The notes: generated by a model not told the origin, from the sequence alone. Shown: positions 1 to 6,229, counted from the first letter of the stretch. The stretch: DNA of 7,215 nucleotides from PALSA-607 sp036510735 (GCA_036510735.1 DATCDK010000013.1:1-7215); one strand, 5' to 3'. Numbers and translations: made by a program.

Positions 1-927
1 CTCATTGGCTGCCTCGACTTGCTCATCGTTGCCATCCCTGATCGCACGCACGGCAGTCTCGCCAGTGCCGGCTGGTACGGCACCGCATTAGGCGCCGGCG
101 CGATATTGGGCGGGACGGCGTCGGTGCTGCTGATCGGACGCCGGCGGCTTTGGCCAGCGGCGGTCGCGTCGGGGATCGTCTCCGGCGGCACCGTTGCAGC
201 ACTGTGCGCGACAACGTCGCCGGTCGCCGCGGGCGCGGTATTCGTCGCCATCGGCGCCGCCGCCGCCATCATGCTTGTCGCCTGCCGGGCCACCCTGCAG
301 CGCCTGACTGAACTGCGACTTGTCGGCCACGTCTTCGCTGCCGCCGAAGCATTGGAGTCAGCGATGCTCCTCGCGGGTGCACTCCTTGTCCCCGCGCTCG
401 TGAGCGCTGCTGGAATCAACGGCACCTGCCTGGCAATTGCGGGAATTCTGCTCGCGGCAGCAGTCGTCGTAGTGCGACCGATCGCCACCGCAGAAGGCAA
501 CGCCCTCGGTGCCTTTGAACGCGTCGCCGCACTCCGCGAAGTCAGTGCACTAGCTCACCTCGGAGCCGCGATGCTCGAGTCGCTCGGACGCGCGGCCCTA
601 CCGCACACCTTCGCCGCCGGCAGCGCGCTCATGACACAGGGTGAGCCCGGCGATCTCTACCACGTCATCGTGAACGGCCACGTCGACATCAGCCAGTTCG
701 GCTCGGTCATCAACCATCTCGGGCCGGGCAACGGCGTGGGCGAACTCGCCCTGCTGTTCCCGACCCCACGGACCGCGACGGTTACGGCCACCGATGAGGT
801 CAACACACTCAGCCTCGACCGCGAAACCTTCCTGCTCGCCCTCACACAACAGCCGCCCCCGACGTCCGTCTACGCCCTGATGCACTCGCGCATCGCCAAG
901 CCGGAGCCGGCACCCGCACCGACGTAG
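1..927 (+). CDS. MFS-type transporter with C-terminal cyclic-nucleotide-binding domain (5'-truncated)
   Basis: The frame is open from the first base of the window, so the start lies outside; the TTG at 19 is not a convincing start. Of the 308 visible residues, about 25-158 contain five hydrophobic segments (near 25-46, 50-70, 75-95, 113-136, 138-158) with a short basic RRR loop after the first. This fits the C-terminal half of a major facilitator permease. After a linker, residues 198-281 form a cNMP-binding beta-roll: a GEPGDLYHVIVNG segment followed by the phosphate-binding cassette GELALLFPTPRTATV, with the expected Gly-Glu (E248) and Arg (R257). In the family these contact the cyclic nucleotide ribose and phosphate. 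I infer a membrane protein whose activity or stability responds to cAMP or cGMP; the transported substrate cannot be told. A Pro/Ala-rich tail ends the protein. The aldo/keto reductase begins 35 bases downstream, suggesting co-transcription. Confidence 0.88.
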   Translation, partial: LIGCLDLLIVAIPDRTHGSLASAGWYGTALGAGAILGGTASVLLIGRRRLWPAAVASGIVSGGTVAALCATTSPVAAGAVFVAIGAAAAIMLVACRATLQRLTELRLVGHVFAAAEALESAMLLAGALLVPALVSAAGINGTCLAIAGILLAAAVVVVRPIATAEGNALGAFERVAALREVSALAHLGAAMLESLGRAALPHTFAAGSALMTQGEPGDLYHVIVNGHVDISQFGSVINHLGPGNGVGELALLFPTPRTATVTATDEVNTLSLDRETFLLALTQQPPPTSVYALMHSRIAKPEPAPAPT

Positions 928-962
928 GTCGCCCGGTAGGTTCGTGAGTCCAACGAGATCGG

Positions 963-1811
963 ATGACAACCGTGGCGCACCCGCCTTCGCCGACACTGAC
1001 CCTAAACAGCGGTCTGCAGATGCCGCAGCTGGGCCTGGGCACGTACAGCCTGAACGGCAGAGCGGGCACGGACGCAGTTGTCGCCGCCACTGACATCGGC
1101 TACCGGTTGTTCGATACGGCGTTTCGATACGGAAATGAAGCTGTCGTCGGCGCAGGCGTGAACGCCGCCGGCGTGCCTCGCGAAGAGCTGTTCGTTACGA
1201 CCAAATTCGATGGCGAGTTCCAAGGCGAGGGCCGGGCACTTAGCGCCCTCGATGACTCACTGCGGCGGATGGGCCTCGACTACGTCGACTTGCTGCTGAT
1301 CCACTGGCCGCTGCCCAAACGCGATCTCTACGTCGACACCTGGAAGACGTTCGAGCAGTTGCATGCTGCTGGCAAGACCAAGTCGATCGGTGTGTCGAAC
1401 TTCAAGCCCGCGCACCTCGAGCGACTGCGCAAGGACACCGACATCGTCCCGGCTGTCAACCAGATCGAGCTCGACCCCACACTCGCGAGAGTCGAAGCAC
1501 GCGCGTACCACGAAGCCCACGGCATCGTCACTCAAGCCTGGAGCCCACTCGGCGGCCCCGGTGCATCAGTACGCCGGAATCCGACCATCGTCGAGATTGC
1601 TCGCGCGTATGACCGGACGCCGGCACAGATCGCCTTGCGTTGGTGCATCGAGATCGGCGTGTCTACCGTGCCGAAGTCCGGCAACGTGGAACGGATGGCC
1701 GAGAACATCGAGATCTTCGACTTCGCGCTGACAGACGACGACATGGCGCGAATCGCGGCACTCGATCAGGGTGAGTCGGCAGCCCAGAACTCCGACCGCA
1801 TCGGCCACTGA
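963..1811 (+). CDS. Aldo/keto reductase (AKR5-like, 2,5-diketo-D-gluconate reductase type)
   Basis: This is a cytosolic NADPH-dependent carbonyl reductase of 282 residues, the usual length for this family. The TIM-barrel landmarks are in order: LGLGTYSLN near 24-31, GYRLFDTAFRYGNE with D51 and Y56, TTKF with K81, and LLIHWPLP with H114. D, Y, K and H complete the catalytic tetrad. Then come GKTKSIGVSNF (137-147), VNQIELDP (165-172), QAWSPLGG (191-198) and VPKSGNVERMAEN (236-248), whose K238, S239 and R244 match the segment that holds the 2'-phosphate of NADPH. The ATG at 963 is chosen because it begins the normal N-terminus; only a weak GAG lies upstream. The natural substrate cannot be read from sequence; family members reduce small aldehydes and ketones such as methylglyoxal or diketogluconate. 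It probably shares a transcript with the preceding transporter. Nothing is broken or missing. Confidence 0.95.
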   Translation: MTTVAHPPSPTLTLNSGLQMPQLGLGTYSLNGRAGTDAVVAATDIGYRLFDTAFRYGNEAVVGAGVNAAGVPREELFVTTKFDGEFQGEGRALSALDDSLRRMGLDYVDLLLIHWPLPKRDLYVDTWKTFEQLHAAGKTKSIGVSNFKPAHLERLRKDTDIVPAVNQIELDPTLARVEARAYHEAHGIVTQAWSPLGGPGASVRRNPTIVEIARAYDRTPAQIALRWCIEIGVSTVPKSGNVERMAENIEIFDFALTDDDMARIAALDQGESAAQNSDRIGH

Positions 1812-2018
1812 GTTCGCCGCAGCTGGTTGGGTTTGGGGCGGCACAACATTCGCCCGAGAAACGCAATCATTGCCGAGATCCGGTACTTCAGATCACGCTG
1901 ATTTCGTGAGTGCTGGGTCGGGGGTCACCGTGCCCGGGCCGCCACCGGCGTCCTCTCGGGTGGGAGATTTTCGAGTTGTGGCCTGCCGTGTAACTAGTCG
2001 CGCCAGCCGGGGATGCTT

Positions 2019-3074
2019 ATGTCCGTGTGCCGTCGATGTTGCGCAGGTGCGATCGGGTTGCTCCTCGCGATCTCGGCGTGCGGCGGACCCCACCCTGGTG
2101 CGGCGCGATCGGGGCCGAACACCGCACCCGCGTTGGTAGGTCCAACGGCGCAGGCGTCCAGCGCAATGCCCCGGCCAGTGGTCTCGACCGAGGCATCGCA
2201 CCTGGCGCCAGCGCCCACAACGTCGCCGCCACCACCCGCGGCGACGACGCCGGCGATGCGACCGTCGACTTCGCGCCCAGCTCAGAGCGCGTCGGTCGGC
2301 TGCGGACCTGGTCGCGCCTCGGGGACGACGGTTCTCGCGCTGCCGGGCGGGCGGCGGGCGCTGCTCGCCGTCCCCGAGGATGACACCGGACGCCGCAGGC
2401 TCGGTCTGGTGATCGGGCTGCCCGGCTACGGTCAGACCCCCGAACAGCTTGCCGCCCAAAGCCGGCTTCCTGCACGTGCGATGGCTGCGGGTGTGCTGGC
2501 GGTGCTGCCCCAAGGCGCCGGTCCGGCGAGATCATGGAATTTCTCCGGTACGACCGGCTACGACGACCTGGCATTCCTGTCTGCGCTGATCACGCGGTTG
2601 GTCACCACCGAGTGCGCCGACCCGGCCCGCATCGTGGTAGCCGGCATCAGCGACGGCGGCGACATGGCGGCCTTCGCGGCCTGCAGCTTGCACGTCAGGT
2701 TCCGCGCGGTCGTCACGGTGGCGGCGTCGACCGAACCGCGGCCCAGCTGCCGCCCCATCCGGATCATCGCCGTCCACGGCGATGTCGACCCGCTGGATCC
2801 ATACGGTGGAGGCCCCGACGGTCGCCGTGGCTATCCCGCGACCCCGCCAGCCATTCCCGCTATAGCGGCCTGGGCGGCGCTCGACGGCTGCGCTCATGCC
2901 ATTACCACGTCGATCGCCCCGCACATTGTGACGACCACCTACCCCTGTGGCGCCCAACTCGTCTCCGTCAAAGGCGGCGGCCACACCTGGCCCGGCGGTG
3001 CTGCGGTCGCCGCGTCACTTGGAGTCACCACCAGCGAATACGATGCGACGGCGACGATACTCGGGCTGAGCTGA
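2019..3074 (+). CDS. Lipoprotein esterase, LpqC / PHB-depolymerase-like
   Basis: This is an exported alpha/beta-hydrolase of about 351 residues. The N-terminus has basic residues, a hydrophobic stretch and a lipobox ending ISAC (C21), so it should be lipid-anchored outside the membrane. Residues about 36-92 form a Pro/Ala/Ser/Thr-rich spacer. The catalytic domain starts near 93: LVIGLPGYGQT (oxyanion region), LPQGAG, SWNFSG, then GISDGG with nucleophile S211, HGDVDPLDPY with probable acid D257, and GGGHTWPGG with H322. This order and the HTWPG ending are typical of polyhydroxybutyrate depolymerase / feruloyl esterase-like proteins including mycobacterial LpqC. Several cysteines are placed to form disulfides, as expected outside the cell. 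In the oxyanion motif the usual LHG is LPG. The ATG at 2019 is preferred because GGGGA (2009-2013) sits 5 bases upstream; ATG 2013 would overlap that site and add two residues. The substrate is unknown: an ester of a polymer, lipid or plant phenolic. Confidence 0.87.
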   Translation: MSVCRRCCAGAIGLLLAISACGGPHPGAARSGPNTAPALVGPTAQASSAMPRPVVSTEASHLAPAPTTSPPPPAATTPAMRPSTSRPAQSASVGCGPGRASGTTVLALPGGRRALLAVPEDDTGRRRLGLVIGLPGYGQTPEQLAAQSRLPARAMAAGVLAVLPQGAGPARSWNFSGTTGYDDLAFLSALITRLVTTECADPARIVVAGISDGGDMAAFAACSLHVRFRAVVTVAASTEPRPSCRPIRIIAVHGDVDPLDPYGGGPDGRRGYPATPPAIPAIAAWAALDGCAHAITTSIAPHIVTTTYPCGAQLVSVKGGGHTWPGGAAVAASLGVTTSEYDATATILGLS

Positions 3075-3091
3075 ACGGTCAGGTCTCAGCC
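3064..3091 (+). terminator. Weak stem-loop over the esterase stop codon
   Basis: GGCTGAG (3064-3070) can pair with CTCAGCC (3085-3091) around a 14-base loop, spanning the TGA at 3072-3074. There is no T-run. It may act as a weak terminator, but the stem is short and chance is possible. Confidence 0.3.
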
Positions 3092-3480
3092 GGAGACAGC
3101 CAACCGGCCCAATGCGATTTTTCCTTGCAGGGTGAGGATTTTGCGTGTCGGCGTGTGCTGGGCCATGTTGGACTTGGTCGCGCGTCTGTGCACGTCGGTG
3201 CCACCCACTAACACTGCGTTTCCCTGCAGTGGCGGCGCCTTCGCCGGCAGCTGCTCCCGCGACCCGAACCGCACTGGACCAATGACCGAACCGCCGACGA
3301 TCACTGCGGCATGACTGCCGCGCGTCAGCTGGCGTCACGCATTCGTCAGGCGGGACGCGGATCGTAAGTTCGTGAGGTCAATGATTCGGCTGGGCGGTCG
3401 CCGCATCGCCAGCGTGCACGGAACGCTCGACCACCCGAGCCCTGCCGAGGTGCTGCTAAGCGGGGCCACGCCGACTACCG
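3075..3480. other. 406-base gap between esterase and glycosidase genes
   Basis: No + strand gene is convincing here. The gap contains the weak stem-loop after the esterase, the reverse-strand reading frame at 3086-3304, and a TTCGTGAG octamer at 3369-3376 that also occurs at 941 and 1903. TGCAGGG (3126-3132) and CCCTGCA (3222-3228) form a distant 7-base inverted repeat inside the reverse frame. No clear promoter hexamers were found for the gene downstream. Confidence 0.6.
3086..3304 (-). CDS. Possible small protein or gene remnant, reverse strand
   Basis: This is a 72-codon frame on the minus strand from a GTG at 3304 to a TGA at 3088-3086; I do not recognise a family. By hand count about 55 of 72 codons end in G or C (about 76%), which is coding-like for this genome. 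The peptide has balanced composition with five lysines rather than the Arg/Pro-rich look of spurious frames. It carries two similar short segments, PPLQGNAVLVGG and LTLQGKIALGR. An internal ATG would give a shorter product beginning MAQHTPTRK. There is no clear ribosome binding site, and it converges on the esterase gene with only 11 bases between the two stops. It could be a small gene, the tail of a decayed transposase or other larger gene, or a conserved intergenic repeat. No transmembrane segment or signal peptide is seen. Confidence 0.35.
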   Translation of the reverse strand: MIVGGSVIGPVRFGSREQLPAKAPPLQGNAVLVGGTDVHRRATKSNMAQHTPTRKILTLQGKIALGRLAVSG

Positions 3481-3495
3481 GTGGGTAGGCGGAGG

Positions 3496-4746
3496 ATGAG
3501 TGCGGTCGCGAACACCCGTTCAGCCCGGCGACGGCTGCGATCGCGTCGACGATGGCCGGTGCGGGCCACTGTGGTCCTCGTCCTGGTCTCACCGGCCTTG
3601 TATTCGTACATGGCGACGGCGGAGCAACCATCCAGCTTGCCGCTTGCGGTGCGAAGCGTCGAGTGGGTGCGCTCTCACCATGGGAGCTGGCTCGTTGACG
3701 AAACTGAACATGTGTATTACGGGTGGCTTACGGCTCCGCGCACGGGCGGTCCTGCGCTGGCCAAGCTGCCTCCGATCGGACTACCGCCGCCTACCCCTCC
3801 CCCCACCGCTAGACCTACCGCTCCCCCTTCCGCGGCCACGGCGCCTGGCGTTGCGGTAACTGCCCCGGCAACGCCGAGTGGACACAGCTCGCCGGCGTCC
3901 GGCTTGCCAGCTGCGGTGCAGCCGGTGATCTCACCGGCGTTGCCGAATGAGGGGATCTGGCGACCGACCGGGCCGGATGTGGCCGGCGGTCCGCCGGTGC
4001 TGGTCACGGAGTTTCGCCCGGAGGCCTCATATCCGCGGATGGTGGCTTACGTCGCCTGGTTTGACCACACCCGCACGCAGCTCGCCTATTATCCCGGCCG
4101 TTACGAACCTCCGCGGGCAGCTGTACGCGGATCGGCGCAGGTGCCGGTAGGGCAACGCGGGCGGCTGATTGCGACGTTCAACGCTGGCTTCATTTTCACT
4201 GACGGGCGCAATGGGTCCTCCGACAACGGGTTGACCAACGAACCGTTGAAGGACGGGCTGGCCACCCTGGTGGGCTATCGCGACGGGCGAGTCGACATCG
4301 TGATCTGGCATGGCGGCCCCGACCCCGGGCCGCAGTACGCCTTCACGCGGCAGAGTCTGCCGCCGATCGTGTGGGACAACCAGCTCAACCCCGCCTTGAA
4401 AGACCGCGGCCTGTGGGGCGCGACGCTGGGCAACGCGATACGCGTATGGCGTACCGGCGCCGGCATCGACAGGAACGGCAACCTGATCTATGCCGCCGCC
4501 AACGGGCAGACGGTCGAGTCACTGGCCCGCCTGCTGCAACAGGCGGGGGCGATCAAGGCGATGCAGCTCGACATCAACCCGGAATGGCCATCCTTGATCA
4601 CCTACCGCCATCAGCAGGGTCTGGTCCCCGACAAGATCGTCCCTAACTGGCAGCAGTCGGCGAGCCGCTACCTCGTGCCCGACGACCGTGACTTCTTCGC
4701 CGTCTACACCCCACTCATCACCCCGGTCACGGTGCCTTTCAAATAG
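3496..4746 (+). CDS. Membrane-anchored phosphodiester glycosidase (NAGPA-like) domain protein
   Basis: This is a protein of about 416 residues. The N-terminus is strongly basic (Arg runs) followed by one hydrophobic segment at about 24-40, which should anchor it with the rest outside. Residues about 88-148 are a Pro/Ala/Thr-rich spacer. The C-terminal domain (about 165-412) has the landmarks of phosphodiester-glycosidase-type proteins: LIATFNAGFIF (224-234), RTGAGIDRNGNLIYAA (319-334), TVESLARLL, and AIKAMQLDINPEW (352-364). The family includes the mammalian uncovering enzyme, which removes GlcNAc from GlcNAc-phospho-mannose; bacterial substrates are mostly undefined, with cell-wall glycopolymers a reasonable guess. 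The usual LDGG of the last motif is LDIN here. The ATG at 3496 is chosen because purine-rich AGGCGGAGG precedes it, with AGG 3487-3489 best spaced; an in-frame GTG at 3481 would add five residues but lacks a Shine-Dalgarno site. A terminator hairpin follows. Confidence 0.85.
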   Translation: MSAVANTRSARRRLRSRRRWPVRATVVLVLVSPALYSYMATAEQPSSLPLAVRSVEWVRSHHGSWLVDETEHVYYGWLTAPRTGGPALAKLPPIGLPPPTPPPTARPTAPPSAATAPGVAVTAPATPSGHSSPASGLPAAVQPVISPALPNEGIWRPTGPDVAGGPPVLVTEFRPEASYPRMVAYVAWFDHTRTQLAYYPGRYEPPRAAVRGSAQVPVGQRGRLIATFNAGFIFTDGRNGSSDNGLTNEPLKDGLATLVGYRDGRVDIVIWHGGPDPGPQYAFTRQSLPPIVWDNQLNPALKDRGLWGATLGNAIRVWRTGAGIDRNGNLIYAAANGQTVESLARLLQQAGAIKAMQLDINPEWPSLITYRHQQGLVPDKIVPNWQQSASRYLVPDDRDFFAVYTPLITPVTVPFK

Positions 4747-5072
4747 GTGCGGAGCCCTACGATGACGGGTTCGCGGCGCTGCGCAGGCGCCGAACCCGAT
4801 CCATGCCTGCAAAGCGCACCAAATGAACGGGATTTCGTGACGCCGCGAGATCGCCCGTCGCGATCCAGGGGCTTCAGTGGGCTTGGCGTCCGGCGTTGGG
4901 GTGTCGAAGGTCACCGGGCTGGGGACCTTCGGCACTCCGGTCAGGTTGTGACGGGCACCGAGACTGGATCGGTGATCGCGTTGTGTTTGTGGGCGCCGGA
5001 CAGACCGTGATTTCGGAGCGGGATTGGTAGGCCGGTCAGTGCCAGCGCGACCGTCAAGTGGGATGAGGGTTG
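4747..5072. other. 326-base gap, possibly holding decayed coding sequence
   Basis: After the terminator hairpin no reading frame is convincing. A + frame from the codon at 4747 runs 87 codons, but its third-position G+C (about two-thirds) is no higher than background and the peptide is Arg-rich. Another + frame (4841-4951, stop TGA 4949-4951) has about 81% G/C at third positions over 36 codons and reads like a protein C-terminus ending GTFGTPVRL. It is cut off upstream by an in-frame TGA at 4838, so if once coding it is a fragment. Confidence 0.4.
4767..4797 (+). terminator. Hairpin terminator after the glycosidase-like gene
   Basis: GGGTTCG (4767-4773) pairs fully with CGAACCC (4791-4797). 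Inside, GCGC (4776-4779) pairs with GCGC (4787-4790) around a 7-base loop, leaving a two-base bulge. It starts 20 bases past the stop codon. There is no T-run, as is common for actinobacterial intrinsic terminators. Confidence 0.6.
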
Positions 5073-5603
5073 GTGTTCGTCGAGGCGCAGTCACCATTGT
5101 CGCTGCCGTTCAACGCCGTTCACGTGGCGCTAGACGCGGCCCTGGCTGATGGTGGCCTGACCGAGGAGTCCAGGCGCGCCGCCGAGGAAGGTGCGTCGTT
5201 TCTGATGCGGGTGGGTCCCAGCGGGTCGCGCGGGTTCGCCAAACAGGTGCTGGTCGAGGTGTTGCCGTTCGACTACGTGGGGCGGAAGGTGGTGGTTCCG
5301 CTGCGCTGGCAGCCGACCGGACCGGCTGGTCGGTTGTTCCCTTCGCTGGAAGCAAACCTCACGATTTCTGAAGTTGACGGCAGCGGCAGCCTGGTCTCGA
5401 TCGTGGCGTCGTATGAGCCCCCGTTGGATGTGGTTGGTGCCGGTCTTGACCGCATGTTGTTGTCGCGCGCTGCCGGTGCCACCTTGACCGCGTTGTTGCA
5501 CGAGATCGTCACGAAACTGAACACCACCGCACGGCTCCTCGCACCCGCGGTTCGCGATCCTGGCGTGCCGATCGTCGCTGAACAGCGCGTCGCGACGCGA
5601 TAA
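5073..5603 (+). CDS. Small soluble protein, SRPBCC-like fold suspected
   Basis: This is a 176-residue protein with no signal peptide or membrane segment, so probably cytosolic. I do not recognise it firmly. The layout suggests an SRPBCC/START-like ligand-binding fold: an amphipathic N-terminal helix (about 16-45), beta strands around RVGPSG, KQVLVEVLPF, GRKVVVPLRWQ, ANLTISEVDG and LVSIVASYEPPL, then a long C-terminal helix with GLDRMLLSRAAGATLTALLHEI (about 124-145). A strand ending in a Y-x-PP turn followed by a G-x-x-x-DR helix resembles actinobacterial SRPBCC proteins as I remember them. This is an inference from pattern, not a profile match. The GTG at 5073 is chosen because GAGGG (5065-5069) lies just upstream; a TTG at 5070 would add one residue with almost no spacing. 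It stands alone, flanked by long gaps. The stop codon falls inside a 16-base tandem repeat. Confidence 0.75.
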   Translation: MFVEAQSPLSLPFNAVHVALDAALADGGLTEESRRAAEEGASFLMRVGPSGSRGFAKQVLVEVLPFDYVGRKVVVPLRWQPTGPAGRLFPSLEANLTISEVDGSGSLVSIVASYEPPLDVVGAGLDRMLLSRAAGATLTALLHEIVTKLNTTARLLAPAVRDPGVPIVAEQRVATR

Positions 5604-5618
5604 CGTCGCGACGCGATA
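5588..5618. repeat. Two tandem 15-base copies (16-base period), each with a palindrome
   Basis: CGTCGCGACGCGATA occurs at 5588-5602 and again at 5604-5618, separated by one base. Each copy contains the self-complementary CGTCGCGACG; in the first copy the palindrome extends to 14 bases (5586-5599). The TAA stop of the upstream gene (5601-5603) ends the first copy. It could be a small duplication, a protein-binding operator or part of a termination structure. Confidence 0.8.
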
Positions 5619-5674
5619 CACCCATCATCCGCTCGTCATGGCGATTGTCGGACTCGGCCAGTTGACGGGATTAC

Positions 5675-6034
5675 GTGCGCGTCGAAACTTGTCAACGTCG
5701 GCGACGACATCTGGTGCCTGCCTTGGCCCGATCTACGATGGGGCGGCATTTGCGTCGAAGCGCCCTAACAGTTCTGCTCGCCGAGCCAACCTCTTTGATC
5801 GACCCTGCGGAGCAACGCGCAATGAACGCACTAATCTGCCGCGGAGCGTGGATCGGTTGGATGCCTCGGGATGGGAGTGCGGTTCAGTCGGCCGGGAGTA
5901 TTTCGCCGTCGATTGAGTACCCGCTGGCGATTACCGTCATGGACGCAGTGTGGCAGGCAGAGCGCAATCCATCGCAGGGTTGCGTGACACGAGGCCGCCA
6001 CCGTCCGAATCTGCCGCGTGGCGCGTTCAGCTGA
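5675..6034 (+). CDS. Doubtful hypothetical protein
   Basis: This is a 119-codon frame from a GTG; an internal ATG at 5741 gives 98 residues. I do not recognise it. The first 30 residues are Arg/His-rich and look non-coding, but from about residue 28 the peptide is more protein-like (LTVLLAEPTSLIDPAEQ, then SIEYPLAITVMDAVWQAER). Third-position G+C over that part is about two-thirds, near background, so the codon evidence is weak. No ribosome binding site is evident. The one point in favour is that its stop codon lies in the middle of the perfect palindrome at 6021-6040, where a terminator would be expected. It may be a decayed gene. Confidence 0.25.
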   Translation: MRVETCQRRRRHLVPALARSTMGRHLRRSALTVLLAEPTSLIDPAEQRAMNALICRGAWIGWMPRDGSAVQSAGSISPSIEYPLAITVMDAVWQAERNPSQGCVTRGRHRPNLPRGAFS

Positions 6035-6040
6035 ACGCGC
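6021..6040. terminator. Perfect 20-base palindrome, terminator or operator
   Basis: GCGCGTTCAGCTGAACGCGC is fully self-complementary. In RNA it would form an 8-9-bp hairpin with a tiny loop, and it is followed by a pyrimidine-rich stretch ending CTCCTTT (6050-6056). As DNA it is an ideal site for a dimeric regulator. Which role applies cannot be decided from sequence. Confidence 0.5.
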
Positions 6041-6070
6041 ACTTCTGGCTCCTTTGAGGGCGGCTACGCT

Positions 6071-6110
6071 CGCCCGACTCTGGCCGCAATGACGCGCGTG
6101 CGGTCGGGCG
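6071..6110 (+). terminator. Long GC-rich stem-loop
   Basis: CGCCCGAC (6071-6078) pairs with GTCGGGCG (6103-6110). Inside, CGCA (6085-6088) pairs with TGCG (6099-6102), with a 6-base bulge on the 5' side and a 10-base loop. It lies 30 bases after the 20-base palindrome, so the two could form a double terminator or part of a structured RNA. There is no T-run. Confidence 0.45.
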
Positions 6111-6186
6111 GCTGAGTGGCTCCGTCTAAGAGGTGTGTGCGCGTTTCGGTTGAGAGTTTCGCGGCCCGCAAATAGGGGCCAGCATC

Positions 6187-6218
6187 TGACAACCGTATGG
6201 GCGCGATCGTCGTTTACC
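6187..6218 (+). promoter_or_regulatory. Conserved leader element, possible promoter
   Basis: CTGACA at 6186-6191 differs from the TTGACA consensus at one base, and GACAACC plus CGTTTACC are retained at the same spacing before the second gene copy (7117-7147). No good -10 box is seen at 17-18 bases, so an alternative sigma factor or a regulator site is as likely as a housekeeping promoter. Confidence 0.25.
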
Positions 6219-6229
6219 GGTGTGACCGC

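Noticed and set aside
1812..1842. Possible hairpin GCCGC/GCGGC after the aldo/keto reductase gene
   Set aside because: The stem has only 5 pairs with a 17-base loop, too weak to call a terminator.
1968..1998. TTTTCG and TAACTA 17 bases apart before the esterase as promoter boxes
   Set aside because: The second element matches the -10 consensus poorly and the first has few consensus bases, so I do not call a promoter.
1893..2513. Reverse-strand frame of 206 codons over the start of the esterase gene
   Set aside because: The product is extremely Arg-rich and antisense to the lipoprotein signal and spacer codons; it is a typical shadow frame.
3126..3228. TGCAGGG / CCCTGCA inverted repeat as insertion-sequence ends
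   Set aside because: Only 7 bases match, there is no target-site duplication and no transposase lies between; it also falls inside the reverse-strand frame as repeated Leu-Gln-Gly codons.
4747..5010. Forward frame of 87 codons starting directly after the glycosidase stop
   Set aside because: It runs through the terminator hairpin, has no ribosome binding site, and its third-position G+C is not above background.
4519..5097. Long reverse-strand open frame (192 codons) across the end of the glycosidase gene and the following gap
   Set aside because: Half of it lies antisense to a well-supported gene, the peptide is Arg/Pro-rich, and third-position G+C in the free part is only about two-thirds. 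It is most likely a by-product of high G+C.
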